Positions 24,457 to 33,460 of a DNA stretch of 57,739 bases are shown here, in pieces. Position 1 is the stretch's first letter; each line of letters starts with the position of its first letter. The notes beneath the pieces were generated by a model that was not told the DNA's origin, made no database searches, and worked only from the letters and a program-made list of their open reading frames with translations. Source of the stretch: an uncultured Bacteroidales bacterium (GTDB lineage Bacteria > Bacteroidota > Bacteroidia > Bacteroidales > F082); assembly GCA_900318085.1 (NCBI GenBank), contig ONJF01000010.1, positions 1 through 57,739 on the forward strand, written 5' to 3'. The position numbers and the translations under genes are program-made.

Positions 24457-26081
24457 GGACCCATGTTGAAATAAATGTCGGTGGGGATGCCAGCAGCATT
24501 CACTTTGTCGAGGTCAGCCTGAAGCGTGGGTTGGATGACGGTCATCTCACCCATCCAGGTCTTGGTGGCTTCATAATCGCCATCACCTTGGTGCTTGAGG
24601 ATGTCGCCTGCCAGTTTCTCGACAGCCACTTTCATCTTTTCAAAGTCGATGGCATATTTTCCTTCTTCGTTGCGCACGAAGGCGCCTTCATTTTGGAAAT
24701 AGTTGAAGGTAAGCATATTGGCTTTGCCATGAGCGCTAGCAGCACCAAAACGCACTGAGCGGAAGATACCTGCCATGAAGGTTGTATAGTTGTCTTCCAT
24801 GGTGGTGTTGGTGTACTCGCCCATCTCAGCCAACTTGGTGACGAGATAGAGACCGAGCACATCGGCTTTGGCTTCTTCGAGGGCATTATATTGGTTGCCG
24901 AGGGCCTCGCGGACGGTGCCTTTGCCCGTGATGGTGTTCTTGATGCCCATGCCGTGAGCGGTCTCGTGGAACATGACATTGGCGAAGAAGGCGTCAAACT
25001 TGATGTGTTCCATCGATTCGGGGGTCATCAGTTCCTTGGAGATAGGTTCAAGAATCTTGTCGAACTTGGCTTGCATGGCGTTTTTGAGTTGGAGCTTGCG
25101 GGTGCCGCGTTGCAACTGCACACGCTCATCGTTGGGCAGGTTAATGGCGATGGTCTTGCTGTTGGCGTTGCAGTCACCGGCATAGTACACCACATCGTAA
25201 GCGGCCAAATCGACATCGCTACCAGGCACTTCCTTCTTATATTCTGCGGGCACGGGCAATTGTTTTTGCAGTTCAGGCACGAAGGCTGCATAACGGGCCA
25301 GTTGTTTGGTCCATTCTTGGTCTTTGACAAGGATGAAGGCTTCATGTGAGGCCTTGATGCCGTAGCGAGCGTCAGTGTAGTTCTCAATGGGGCCAATCAC
25401 CATATCGATGTTGTTGTTGCGGACATCCATCCACTGCATGTCGCTCTCAAGGTAGTCATCGGTACGGAGGGCTTTGGCACGGAGGCGGAGATATTCAGCG
25501 AACTCCTCATCGCCAGCAAGTTCAGAAGCGTCATCGAGTAACGAGGCGGCTTTCTTGATCTGTTGTTCGAAGTAGTCATGATACCACACGCACTTCAAGG
25601 CTCCATTCTCGTCACGGACAATCATGGTGTATTGGCTGTTCTTGTCGGGGTCGGCAAAGGCATTCCATTCCTCCTCGGTCATATCGGCTGGGTAGAACTG
25701 TGCACCGGCAGGTTTTTCACCAATGCCTTCCACAAAGGGTTTGTTGCCGTCGAGACCATCCCAGGGGCCGTAGGCGATGGTGGCCAGTTTCTTGATGTCG
25801 GCGTTGTCGCCAATGCGGTTCATGAGCTCTTCCTTGTCACCGTAGTTCTCTTGCCAGAAGAGGTTGTCCATGATGTCGGCAGCTTCAAAGAGCAGGCCGA
25901 GCATCTCGAGCTCGCCCTCGCTGAGGTGGTCGATGCTGGTGGTGAGGGTGTACTCGGCGTATTTGTCCGAGAGGTTAGTAGTTTGCTGAACTGGCTCTTG
26001 GGGTTGTTCAGGCTTGGGAGTGTCGCAGGCAGTGGCGATGAGGGCCACGATGGCGACTAATGGTAAAAGTTTGATTTTCAT
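24438..26081 (-). CDS. Dipeptidyl-peptidase III-like (M49) lipoprotein with an HExxH zinc site
   Basis: Zinc exopeptidase fold that releases dipeptides. The 547-residue product has a lipoprotein signal (LIATACD, Cys19). The metal-binding helix reads FHETAHGMGI (H372, E373, H376) and the second motif reads LEEAKADVLG (E402, E403, D407). Family M49 normally has a six-residue HExxGH motif and EExRAE. A five-residue HExxH form is known for the Caldithrix abyssi enzyme, so this gene belongs to that minority type or a related family. The membrane anchor puts it in the periplasm or on the surface. Promoter TATCTTTG lies at 26132-26139. Confidence 0.87.
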   Translation of the reverse strand: MKIKLLPLVAIVALIATACDTPKPEQPQEPVQQTTNLSDKYAEYTLTTSIDHLSEGELEMLGLLFEAADIMDNLFWQENYGDKEELMNRIGDNADIKKLATIAYGPWDGLDGNKPFVEGIGEKPAGAQFYPADMTEEEWNAFADPDKNSQYTMIVRDENGALKCVWYHDYFEQQIKKAASLLDDASELAGDEEFAEYLRLRAKALRTDDYLESDMQWMDVRNNNIDMVIGPIENYTDARYGIKASHEAFILVKDQEWTKQLARYAAFVPELQKQLPVPAEYKKEVPGSDVDLAAYDVVYYAGDCNANSKTIAINLPNDERVQLQRGTRKLQLKNAMQAKFDKILEPISKELMTPESMEHIKFDAFFANVMFHETAHGMGIKNTITGKGTVREALGNQYNALEEAKADVLGLYLVTKLAEMGEYTNTTMEDNYTTFMAGIFRSVRFGAASAHGKANMLTFNYFQNEGAFVRNEEGKYAIDFEKMKVAVEKLAGDILKHQGDGDYEATKTWMGEMTVIQPTLQADLDKVNAAGIPTDIYFNMGPQVLLK

Positions 26082-26131
26082 GATTATAAGAATTATAATT
26101 GGATAATCTGATTATAGGGTTTAACAGTTTG

Positions 26132-26139
26132 CAAAGATA
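26132..26139 (-). promoter_or_regulatory. -7 promoter element of the M49 gene
   Basis: TATCTTTG on the minus strand, about 51 nt before the start. Confidence 0.6.
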
Positions 26140-26158
26140 GGTTTTTTTTTAAATAATT

Positions 26159-26297
26159 GGGGATTCCCGCTATGCGGGAATGGAGTGTGCTTTGTGCCTA
26201 ATTATTGCGGCGGCATCGGGAACCTACATTCAGTAAGTACCTACTGCCGCCGCTATTTAAATCTCGCATAAACTCCATTCCCAAAAGGGGAATCCCC
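26159..26297. repeat. Nested palindromic element, copy B
   Basis: Ends GGGGATTCCC (26159-26168) and GGGAATCCCC (26288-26297), inner arms GCGGCGGCA (26207-26215) and CTGCCGCCGC (26244-26253). GGGAATGGAG near the left end pairs with CTCCATTCCC near the right. Same layout as copy A at 5417-5549. It fills the 223-bp gap between the M49 gene and the acyl-CoA dehydrogenase gene. Confidence 0.85.
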
Positions 26298-26304
26298 TTT
26301 TTCA

Positions 26305-27447
26305 TCAGCATCCGATGGCGCGTGAGATCACCAAACGGAGAATTTCGGAGGTGCCTTCACCGATTTGGAGGATTCTCTGGTCACGATAGAAGCGTTCCAT
26401 GTCGAACTCCTTCAGCAGTCCGTGACCACCCATTACCTGAACGGCATTGTCGCACACTTCGGCTGCCACTTCCGAGCAATAAAGCTTGGCCATGGCGGCT
26501 TCCTTGCCGAAGGGGCGGTGTTGGTCCTTGAGCCAGCAAGCATGGTAGAGCAGGTTACGCGCTGCTTCAATCTTCACGGCCATGTCCGCCAACTTGAAGC
26601 TGACAGCCTGAAACTTGCACACTGGCTTGCCAAACTGCACACGCTTCTTGGAGTAGGCCAAAGCCATCTCATAGGCGCCTTGCGCACAACCCAGGCCCAT
26701 GGCGGCGATGGAGAGTCGGCCAGAGTCGAGGGTGGCGAGCATAATATGAGAACCTTCACCTGGCTTGCCAAGGATACAATCATCGGAAAGGCGGACATCA
26801 TTGAAGACGAGTTTGCCCGTGTTGGAGGCGCGCCACATCATCTTGTCGTGCATGGGCGTTTGGGTGAAGCCTTCCTTTTTGTTCTCAACCAACAAGGCTG
26901 TGAACTCGGGTTTTCCGTCCTTCTCGCCCGACACGGCCTGCACCGTGGTGCCCAGGCTGATGGGTGTTGCGCTATTGGTGATGAAGATCTTGGAACCATT
27001 GAGATGCCAGAAGGTGCCGTCGTATTGGGCGGTGGTCTTTGTCCCTCGTGAGTCGCTGCCAGCATCCTCCTCGGTTAGACCGAAGCCCCAGAGACGGTCC
27101 TTGCAGAGTTGAGGCAGGTATCTGCGTTTCTGTTCCTCGGTGCCGTAATCCTTGATAGGCCCAATGCCTAACGAATTGTCGGCAGCGATAGTGGCGGCGG
27201 TGGAGCCGTCAACTCTTGCCAGCTCCTCAACGGCGATGATATAGCTCAAGTTGTCGAGCCCTTGACCGCCATAGTCTTTCGGCACTGTCATGCCCAATAG
27301 GCCAAGTTCGGCCATTTTCAGTGTCAGGCCGACATCAAAATGTTGGTCTTCATCATTCTCGCGGGCAACGGGTTTCACTTCCTGTTCGGCGAAGTCGCGC
27401 ACACGCTGGCGGAGGACTTCCTGATCGGTTGTTAGGTCGAAATTCAT
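26305..27447 (-). CDS. Acyl-CoA dehydrogenase
   Basis: FAD enzyme that oxidises an acyl-CoA to the 2-enoyl-CoA. The 380-residue protein shows GFGLTEEDAGSDSRGTKTTA (FAD/substrate loop, about 118-137), VQFGKPVCKFQAVSFKLADM (about 270-289) and, near the C-terminus, RDQRILQIGEGTSEILRLVI with the catalytic Glu in GEGTSEI. The start at 27447 (MNFDLTTDQ) is the family N-terminus; upstream in-frame codons are repeat sequence. It follows the biotin carboxylase gene by 98 bp on the same strand. The pairing suggests short or branched acyl-CoA metabolism (butyryl- or isovaleryl-CoA), which the sequence alone does not settle. Confidence 0.94.
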   Translation of the reverse strand: MNFDLTTDQEVLRQRVRDFAEQEVKPVARENDEDQHFDVGLTLKMAELGLLGMTVPKDYGGQGLDNLSYIIAVEELARVDGSTAATIAADNSLGIGPIKDYGTEEQKRRYLPQLCKDRLWGFGLTEEDAGSDSRGTKTTAQYDGTFWHLNGSKIFITNSATPISLGTTVQAVSGEKDGKPEFTALLVENKKEGFTQTPMHDKMMWRASNTGKLVFNDVRLSDDCILGKPGEGSHIMLATLDSGRLSIAAMGLGCAQGAYEMALAYSKKRVQFGKPVCKFQAVSFKLADMAVKIEAARNLLYHACWLKDQHRPFGKEAAMAKLYCSEVAAEVCDNAVQVMGGHGLLKEFDMERFYRDQRILQIGEGTSEILRLVISRAIGC

Positions 27448-27464
27448 GTTTGTATTTATTATGA

Positions 27465-27540
27465 GACGCATGCGATGCGTCATTGTTATTCGGACGCATG
27501 CGATGCGTCATTGTTATTCGGACGCATGCGATGCGTCCCT
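27465..27540. repeat. Three tandem copies of a 28-bp hairpin unit
   Basis: GACGCAT-GCG-ATGCGTC hairpins at 27465-27481, 27493-27509 and 27521-27537, separated by ATTGTTATTCG. They lie between the biotin carboxylase and acyl-CoA dehydrogenase genes. The flank CGGACGCA...TGCGTCCCTAC links them to the repeat at 41341-41366. Confidence 0.92.
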
Positions 27541-27545
27541 ACAGG

Positions 27546-29537
27546 TTATTCTAACTCGATTAACTGCATTTTATTGTCTACCATCTGTCCTTCGGCGACA
27601 AGAATTTTCTTCACTCTTGCCACGCCCGAGACCACGATGTTGTTCTCCATCTTCATGGCTTCCACCACCATCATAATCTGTCCTTCCTTCACCTCATCAC
27701 CTTCCTTCACGTTGATCTTCACTACCTTGCCAGGCATGGGTGACACAAGACGTGACTTGTCATTGACCTGTTCCTTGCAGGCATAGTCGAGGGTATCATT
27801 GAGTTGGTCGGTGCGGTAACAGGTAAAATTGAGACCGTGGAAATTGACGATGGTCTTCTGCTCATCATTGACGGAGCAATAGACCGTCTCGGTACGGCCA
27901 TTGAGCATGACTTTCATCTGTTTGTTTTCGTAATGGATCATCTCCACCGCAAATGGCTTGTCTCCAATTATGCCACTTGCCTTACCTGCCTCGGCATTGT
28001 GGATGCTCACTGGCACATGGACACCTTCCACATCAACTGTTAACTGCATATGATAGCGCCAATAGCCTATCTCTTCCCAAACGTTGTCGGGATGTTGTTC
28101 GATATGTTTCTTCGCAAAATCGAACATCAAGAACGCAGCTACGATGTCGTTGACACTTTGGCTACTGCGACTCTCTTCCATGGCTTTCAGCAGGGTCTCT
28201 TGGTGGGTGGCACAAAACGAGGTGTCAATCTTGTTGTTAATGAAATCATCATTCTTTATCACTTCCCAAAGATACGCCTTATTCGTAGTGAGCCCTTGTA
28301 TGATGAAATCCTTAAGGGCATGGCGTGCCGTCTCAATGGCACTTTGACGGTCTTTGGCGTGACAAGTCAGTTTGGCGACCATAGGGTCATAGGCTTCAGA
28401 GATGAGGCAAGGCCCATCTATGCTACTGTCAACACGGGCACCGCGCACCTGGGGCTCATGATAGGCTGTCACCTTGCCCGGTGTGGGCAGGAATCCATTA
28501 GCAGGGTCTTCGGCATAGATGCGTAGTTCTATGGCATGACCTTGCGGTTGTATCATGTCTTGAGTCCAGCCCATCTCCTTCCCTCGAGCGATGCGAATCT
28601 GTTCCTCCACGATGTCAATGCCTGTACGCATCTCGGTGACAGGATGCTCCACCTGAATGCGGGTATTCATCTCCAAAAAATAGAAGGCCATATTCTTGTC
28701 GACAAGGAACTCGACCGTTCCCGCGTTGTGATATCCAATGGCTTGACATAACTTGACAGCAGTGTCGCAAATCTGTTGGCGTTTCTCCTCTGTCAATGTC
28801 GGCGAGGGCGACTCCTCGATAATTTTCTGATAACGCCGCTGAATGGTGCATTCACGCTCATGCAAATGAATCACATGCCCATGAAGGTCGGCAAGCACCT
28901 GCACTTCAATATGGCGCGGGTTCTCAATGTATTGTTCGACAAAGACGGTACCATCGCCGAAGTATTTTTCTGCCTCGCGAGAAGCACGTTGCAACTCGTC
29001 CTTAAGGTCGGATTTATCCCAAACGATGTGCATGCCCTTTCCTCCTCCACCGGCCGCTGCCTTAATCAATACAGGATAAGGCAATGTGTCTGCCATCTGC
29101 AGGATCTCTTCATGGCTTCCCATCGTGCCGAATGCGACGGGGATGCCGTGTTCGACAGCGGCCTTACGGGCTGCTATCTTATTGCCCATAAGACGCATCG
29201 TGTCGGCATCGGGGCCGATGAAGATGAGATTGTTGGCCTGGCATGCTTCGACCAGTTCAGGACTCTCAGAGAGAAATCCATAGCCGGGATGTATGGCATC
29301 CACACCAGCATCCAAGGCAGCATCGATAATCTTACAGACATTGAGATAGGTGTCTTTTAGCGTGCCGTTGCCCAAGGGATAGGCTTCGTCGGCCATGCGT
29401 CGGTGGAGTGCGTTGGCGTCGTTGTCGGCGAAGACGGCCACAGAATCTATGTGTAGCTTCTTGAGGGTCTTGATGACGCGCACGGCAATCTCACCACGAT
29501 TCGCTATCAGCACCTTATTGATTCTTCTTGTATTCAT
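27546..29537 (-). CDS. Biotin carboxylase / biotin carrier fusion of an acyl-CoA carboxylase (alpha subunit)
   Basis: Carboxylates its own biotin with ATP and bicarbonate for an acyl-CoA carboxylase (acetyl-, propionyl- or methylcrotonyl-type). The 663-residue protein has KVLIANRGEIAVRVIKT (about 8-24), HPGYGFLSE, the ATP-grasp loop KAAAGGGGKGMH (about 161-172), EMNTRIQVEHPVTE (about 289-302), a beta-rich BT linker (about 470-590) and a C-terminal biotinyl domain with VVEAMKMEN, Lys being the biotin site. The start at 29537 lies 18 nt after promoter TATTTTTG; the longer frame is excluded. The beta (carboxyltransferase) subunit is not in the window. Confidence 0.93.
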   Translation of the reverse strand: MNTRRINKVLIANRGEIAVRVIKTLKKLHIDSVAVFADNDANALHRRMADEAYPLGNGTLKDTYLNVCKIIDAALDAGVDAIHPGYGFLSESPELVEACQANNLIFIGPDADTMRLMGNKIAARKAAVEHGIPVAFGTMGSHEEILQMADTLPYPVLIKAAAGGGGKGMHIVWDKSDLKDELQRASREAEKYFGDGTVFVEQYIENPRHIEVQVLADLHGHVIHLHERECTIQRRYQKIIEESPSPTLTEEKRQQICDTAVKLCQAIGYHNAGTVEFLVDKNMAFYFLEMNTRIQVEHPVTEMRTGIDIVEEQIRIARGKEMGWTQDMIQPQGHAIELRIYAEDPANGFLPTPGKVTAYHEPQVRGARVDSSIDGPCLISEAYDPMVAKLTCHAKDRQSAIETARHALKDFIIQGLTTNKAYLWEVIKNDDFINNKIDTSFCATHQETLLKAMEESRSSQSVNDIVAAFLMFDFAKKHIEQHPDNVWEEIGYWRYHMQLTVDVEGVHVPVSIHNAEAGKASGIIGDKPFAVEMIHYENKQMKVMLNGRTETVYCSVNDEQKTIVNFHGLNFTCYRTDQLNDTLDYACKEQVNDKSRLVSPMPGKVVKINVKEGDEVKEGQIMMVVEAMKMENNIVVSGVARVKKILVAEGQMVDNKMQLIELE

Positions 29538-29555
29538 AGGGTCGTTATAATACCG

Positions 29556-29563
29556 CAAAAATA
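29556..29563 (-). promoter_or_regulatory. -7 promoter element of the biotin carboxylase gene
   Basis: TATTTTTG on the minus strand, 18 nt upstream of the ATG. Confidence 0.6.
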
Positions 29564-29602
29564 CAAAAAGAAAGACAACCTTTGCAGATTGTCTTTCCTT
29601 TT
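29564..29602 (-). terminator. Intrinsic terminator after the T9SS beta-propeller gene
   Basis: AAAGACAA (29571-29578) and TTGTCTTT (29589-29596) form the stem. On the minus strand it is followed by CTTTTTG. Confidence 0.8.
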
Positions 29603-29614
29603 TTGCGATTGACC

Positions 29615-29642
29615 ATAGAGACGTGCCTTGGCGCGCCTCTAT
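29615..29642. repeat. 28-bp palindrome (GTAGAGACG family), degenerate copy
   Basis: ATAGAGACGTGCC against GGCGCGCCTCTAT. Same 28-bp length as the copies at 40367, 50922 and 53050. Here it is intergenic. Confidence 0.75.
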
Positions 29643-29650
29643 AGAAGAAA

Positions 29651-32518
29651 TCAATAGACCAGGAACTTCACGCTGGCATTGTTGGCACCTTGGTTGAGGC
29701 GCAGGATGTAGTTGCCAGTGCTCAGGTTTTCAGTGTTGAAGTTCACTTGGTGTTCGCCAGCATTGAGGCGGCCCATGTTCTGGTTCATCACCATGCGGCC
29801 AGTCATGTCGAACACTTGGTAGCTGACATTGGTGCTCTCTTCGACATTGAAGCTAATCGTGGCTTGGCTAGCAACCGGGTTAGGATACATGCTGACAGTG
29901 ATGGCGTTGACTTCTTCGTTCTCGGGAACGTTATCAAAGTCTTTCTTATAGTTCTCGCAGCGGAACACGCCCCTGCCATAGGTAGCGGCATAGATGACGC
30001 CCGTGTTATGGACACCGGGATAGTTGGTGTAGAATGTGCCTTCTTCCGTCACATTAATGGTTTGTTCGTCCTCATGGAACAACAGCTGTTGCTTGAGATC
30101 CAAGACAGGCACTTCACCAAGAATGTGACTATTGGCAGTCCATTCAGGATTCGATGAACTGATGCGCTTGGTTCTGTAGATGCCGCGCTCGGTACCAAGG
30201 ATGACATCGCCAGTCTCCATTTCAATCAGCGAAGCGTAGACGGGCATAGCAGGCAGGTTGCCTTGTTTGGCAGTGAAGGTGGGTTCAGCAGCCGTGGCAT
30301 TAGTGGAATAGAACACATAGTTGGTGTTGCCATAGTTACCGAGGGTAACAACAACCTTGTTGGCATCTTGAGGATCGACAGCGACGGAGGTCACGCACTG
30401 ACCACTGACTTCAGGAAGGATAATCTCGGTGGTGGTGACAGCGAACGTCGAGTCGGTGATGGTACCAGAAGCTTGGTCGAGGACGGTCTTCAGGTTAGAC
30501 ACGCGGAAGAATCTTCCTTCCTTGGTGCCGACGAACAGGTGGTCACCATCGGCTGAAACGGCCATGCCGAGAGGCTCGCCAGCGAAACCAGCGTGGCTCT
30601 TGTCGGCCACTTTGTACCAATAGGTCTCCACAGCGAAATCAAGCGGAGTAAGAGTCATATAAATAGCATCCTTGAAGCCCACGAACAACTTGGCGCTGAT
30701 CGGGTCGTGAACGAGGATGGAGTCACCAGCGTGCAGTGAGTGTTCCAATGTGTAATTGAAGGGGAACTTGTTGTGGCTCATCACTTGAAGGACTTCGCCA
30801 GCTGCCAAGTTATGGCCAGTTTCGTTATAGCCCCACACTTCAACGGGATTCAGGTCATCATTGTAGTTTTCAAGAAGGATGATGGGGGTGCGGAAGGACG
30901 AAGTGCTGAGGCTGATGCTCGAGCTGGAGGTGAAGTTGGTCGACACCCAGTCTTCGCCAGCAGTTTGTGTACGGGCTAAGCCGCCTGCCTTATAGGTCAC
31001 GATGAAGGTATTGGGGTTGATGGTGGAAATGACGCTGGGGCCACCATGTGAGTCATCGTTGAAGAGACCCATATTGTTGCCATTGGGGTTAATCCACACA
31101 CCGGTATTGGTGCTCAAAGCATTCTCGTTGCCTTCAATCTTCACAATGCCGTGATCGAGGCCAGAGGCGAGAACGCGGGTGTCCTTGCCAGAAGGAGCCA
31201 CGCTGAACATGCGAGTGGTGACATAGTTTCTATTGCAGTTGGCAAATGAGAATCTATCGGTGCCTTTATAGACGCCACCATCGGTACCCACATAGCACTC
31301 GTTGGCGTTCTTGGGGTTGAAGACCATGGTGTGGAGACCGCAGTGCAGGTAGTCGTTGAAATAAATCATAGATTCTGCAGACAACTTGACGCAGATGTAA
31401 TAACCATGTCCTGATTCGGGTTTCTGGAGTTGCCAGAGGTTGTAACCCAAAACGTAGACGATGCCCTCATTGCTGGGGTCGACAACAAGACCATGGTTGT
31501 TAAGGCCAAAGCCTTCGAACACGTTGTGACCTTGGAGAGCACTGATGGCGGGCAACACCACCGTCCAAGTCTCACCCTTGTTTTCGGAGACATAGATGCC
31601 AGTGTGGACACCGCTAGCATCAATGCAAGCGGCATAGACGACATTGGGGTTGGAAGGGGCGATACCGACTTCGAGAAGACCAGCGGCAGCCGGCAGCAAA
31701 GTGTCAGCAGTCGCATTAGTGTCTTCGCTCGAGTGGCAAGTCAAGTGGTTGGCGTTTTTGCCAATGTAAAGCATACCGTCGACAGAAGCGAAGATGGTTT
31801 TGTCGCTACCGACTTTCACCACATCAGCTCTGCCTGCGACAGCTTCGTGCCAAGTCTCACCTTTATCGGAAGAATACTTCAGACCGTTATTGGTGGCTGC
31901 AAGGATAACATCACCAGCCAAGGCGATGTCGTTGACATAGAGCCAATCGTCACCATCGGGGGTGACAACGGGAGTAAAGACATCGTTGACGAGCTTGTAA
32001 ACGCCCGTACCGACGAAGCTGTTATCGTAACCTTGTTGGCTCAAACCATTGTAAGTAGCAGCGCGGCCACCGTCGCCGGTACCCACATAAATGACACCGT
32101 CGGCATCCTGGGCCATGCAACTGACCATCAGGTTCATATCACCCACTTGATGCCAAGTGACACCAAAGTTGTACGACTTGTAGACACCGCCGCCCTTGGC
32201 GCCGATGTACACTTCATTCGACTTGTTGTCGAAAACGACAGCTGTCGTTTGACCACCCATATTGTCGGGGCCCATGCTAATCCAATACAACGGGTCATTG
32301 GCTGCATTTCTCATGGCAGGAGTTTGCATTGCCTTGAGCATGTCAGCAGGGTCGACCAATCCAGTGTGTTGGTTCGCGCGGAGGCTGCCCATGAAGGCTT
32401 CCGCGTTGTTGGTTTGCTTGCGAGGGACATAATGTCCACCTTGGTCAGCGATTGCCATCGTTTGACCTAAGACCATGATTACCAGAAGTAAACTGAAAGG
32501 TAAAAATCTCTTTTTCAT
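29651..32518 (-). CDS. T9SS-secreted BNR/sortilin-type beta-propeller protein
   Basis: Function unknown; exported and attached to the surface by the type IX system. The 955-residue product has a signal peptide (cleavage near GQTMAIA, about 25), then repeated Asp-box (BNR) blades such as KSYNFGVTWHQV, SSDKGETWHEAV and SENKGETWTVVL spread over residues about 85-860, as in VPS10/sortilin-like propellers. A type A sorting domain follows (VSMYPNPVASQATISF...YQVFDMTGRMV...LSTGNYILRL, about 880-955). No catalytic sialidase residues are evident. Promoter TATATTTG lies at 32587-32594. It probably binds or processes glycans or peptides, but that is inference only. Confidence 0.88.
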   Translation of the reverse strand: MKKRFLPFSLLLVIMVLGQTMAIADQGGHYVPRKQTNNAEAFMGSLRANQHTGLVDPADMLKAMQTPAMRNAANDPLYWISMGPDNMGGQTTAVVFDNKSNEVYIGAKGGGVYKSYNFGVTWHQVGDMNLMVSCMAQDADGVIYVGTGDGGRAATYNGLSQQGYDNSFVGTGVYKLVNDVFTPVVTPDGDDWLYVNDIALAGDVILAATNNGLKYSSDKGETWHEAVAGRADVVKVGSDKTIFASVDGMLYIGKNANHLTCHSSEDTNATADTLLPAAAGLLEVGIAPSNPNVVYAACIDASGVHTGIYVSENKGETWTVVLPAISALQGHNVFEGFGLNNHGLVVDPSNEGIVYVLGYNLWQLQKPESGHGYYICVKLSAESMIYFNDYLHCGLHTMVFNPKNANECYVGTDGGVYKGTDRFSFANCNRNYVTTRMFSVAPSGKDTRVLASGLDHGIVKIEGNENALSTNTGVWINPNGNNMGLFNDDSHGGPSVISTINPNTFIVTYKAGGLARTQTAGEDWVSTNFTSSSSISLSTSSFRTPIILLENYNDDLNPVEVWGYNETGHNLAAGEVLQVMSHNKFPFNYTLEHSLHAGDSILVHDPISAKLFVGFKDAIYMTLTPLDFAVETYWYKVADKSHAGFAGEPLGMAVSADGDHLFVGTKEGRFFRVSNLKTVLDQASGTITDSTFAVTTTEIILPEVSGQCVTSVAVDPQDANKVVVTLGNYGNTNYVFYSTNATAAEPTFTAKQGNLPAMPVYASLIEMETGDVILGTERGIYRTKRISSSNPEWTANSHILGEVPVLDLKQQLLFHEDEQTINVTEEGTFYTNYPGVHNTGVIYAATYGRGVFRCENYKKDFDNVPENEEVNAITVSMYPNPVASQATISFNVEESTNVSYQVFDMTGRMVMNQNMGRLNAGEHQVNFNTENLSTGNYILRLNQGANNASVKFLVY

Positions 32519-32586
32519 ATTGTGAAATTTTAATTAATTATCTTTTTATGCGTAATTTGACAATTTTTCACTTTAAATATGGTCTG

Positions 32587-32594
32587 CAAATATA
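32587..32594 (-). promoter_or_regulatory. -7 promoter element of the T9SS beta-propeller gene
   Basis: TATATTTG on the minus strand, about 69 nt before the start. Confidence 0.55.
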
Positions 32595-32678
32595 GGACAT
32601 TCTTTGTAAGAAAAAACATTTTTACGAAAAAAAATGAGTTTTTTTTCTCAAGATGTTCATTTTGAGGCGAAAAAAATA

Positions 32679-33440
32679 TCAAAAAATCCGCATTTCGGAC
32701 GTTTCAAGCCATCCTACGCTTCCATTGGCGATTCGGATTTGTGCCCATTCGCCTTGGGTGTCCATCACCTCAATTTTAGTGCCTTCATGGAGCACGAAAA
32801 GGTCGACGCTATTGATACTAGGTGAGCTTTTCACGGTCACAGTAGGCGTCATTACAATAGCTTGATCTTTGGTGTCGGCAATCTGTTTAAGTTGTAAAGA
32901 GAAAACCACCGACAATGCAAAAACGACAAGGAAAATCAAGCCCATGAAGAAACCCAACTTGCGCAACCCCACCTTGCGAGCACGGAAGAAGAGGAAGAGC
33001 ATAAGCAAAAGCAGGGCGAAAGCCGCTATGGAGCACCAGGCCCATTGGTTGCCCGACAAGGTCGATCGCAAACTGCGCCACCATCTCACAAAGAACGATT
33101 GGGGCATAGGCTCAATCTTGTCGACGATAGCGGCATTTGCTATGGCCAGGTTGACCTGAACGTCCTCGTCCGATGGGTCAAGTTTCAAGGCTTTCTCATA
33201 GCAGTAAATAGCCATAGGGTACTCGCGCAGCTTATAGTAGGCATTACCCATATTGTAATAGACTGGCACCGACTCCATGCCCGCATTGAGAATCTTTTCA
33301 TAGACAACGACTGCCGTATCGTAATTTCCTGAATTATAAGCAGTATTGGCCTGCTCAAACCAAGCATTTGTGTCGTCTTGGGCAAAACTCATACCCATAA
33401 AGGCAAATAGCCCTATTAATAATAAGGTGTATCTTTTCAT
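32679..33440 (-). CDS. batE: BatE: TPR and SH3-domain membrane protein
   Basis: Last gene of the Bat operon. The 253-residue product has a signal/first hydrophobic segment (GLFAFMGMSFAQ), a TPR block (about 25-110: WFEQANTAYNSGNYDTAVVV, YYNMGNAYYKLREYPMAIYC), two membrane segments (about 137-153, 163-183) and a C-terminal bacterial SH3 domain (about 190-253: VTVKSSPSINSVDLFVLHEG, GEWAQIRIANGSVGWL). This order is that of BatE in Bacteroides. The stop codon lies inside a weak TCCG/CGGA hairpin followed by T's (32680-32700), a possible operon terminator. It starts 20 bp after the batD stop. Confidence 0.92.
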   Translation of the reverse strand: MKRYTLLLIGLFAFMGMSFAQDDTNAWFEQANTAYNSGNYDTAVVVYEKILNAGMESVPVYYNMGNAYYKLREYPMAIYCYEKALKLDPSDEDVQVNLAIANAAIVDKIEPMPQSFFVRWWRSLRSTLSGNQWAWCSIAAFALLLLMLFLFFRARKVGLRKLGFFMGLIFLVVFALSVVFSLQLKQIADTKDQAIVMTPTVTVKSSPSINSVDLFVLHEGTKIEVMDTQGEWAQIRIANGSVGWLETSEMRIF

Positions 33441-33460
33441 GACATTGTTCCTTCCATTCG

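Noticed and set aside
29538-29654. Longer N-terminus for the biotin carboxylase gene
   Set aside because: It reads through a terminator and the gene's own promoter element.
29651-32518. Sialidase
   Set aside because: Asp-box repeats are present but the catalytic Arg triad and Tyr/Glu pattern of sialidases were not seen.
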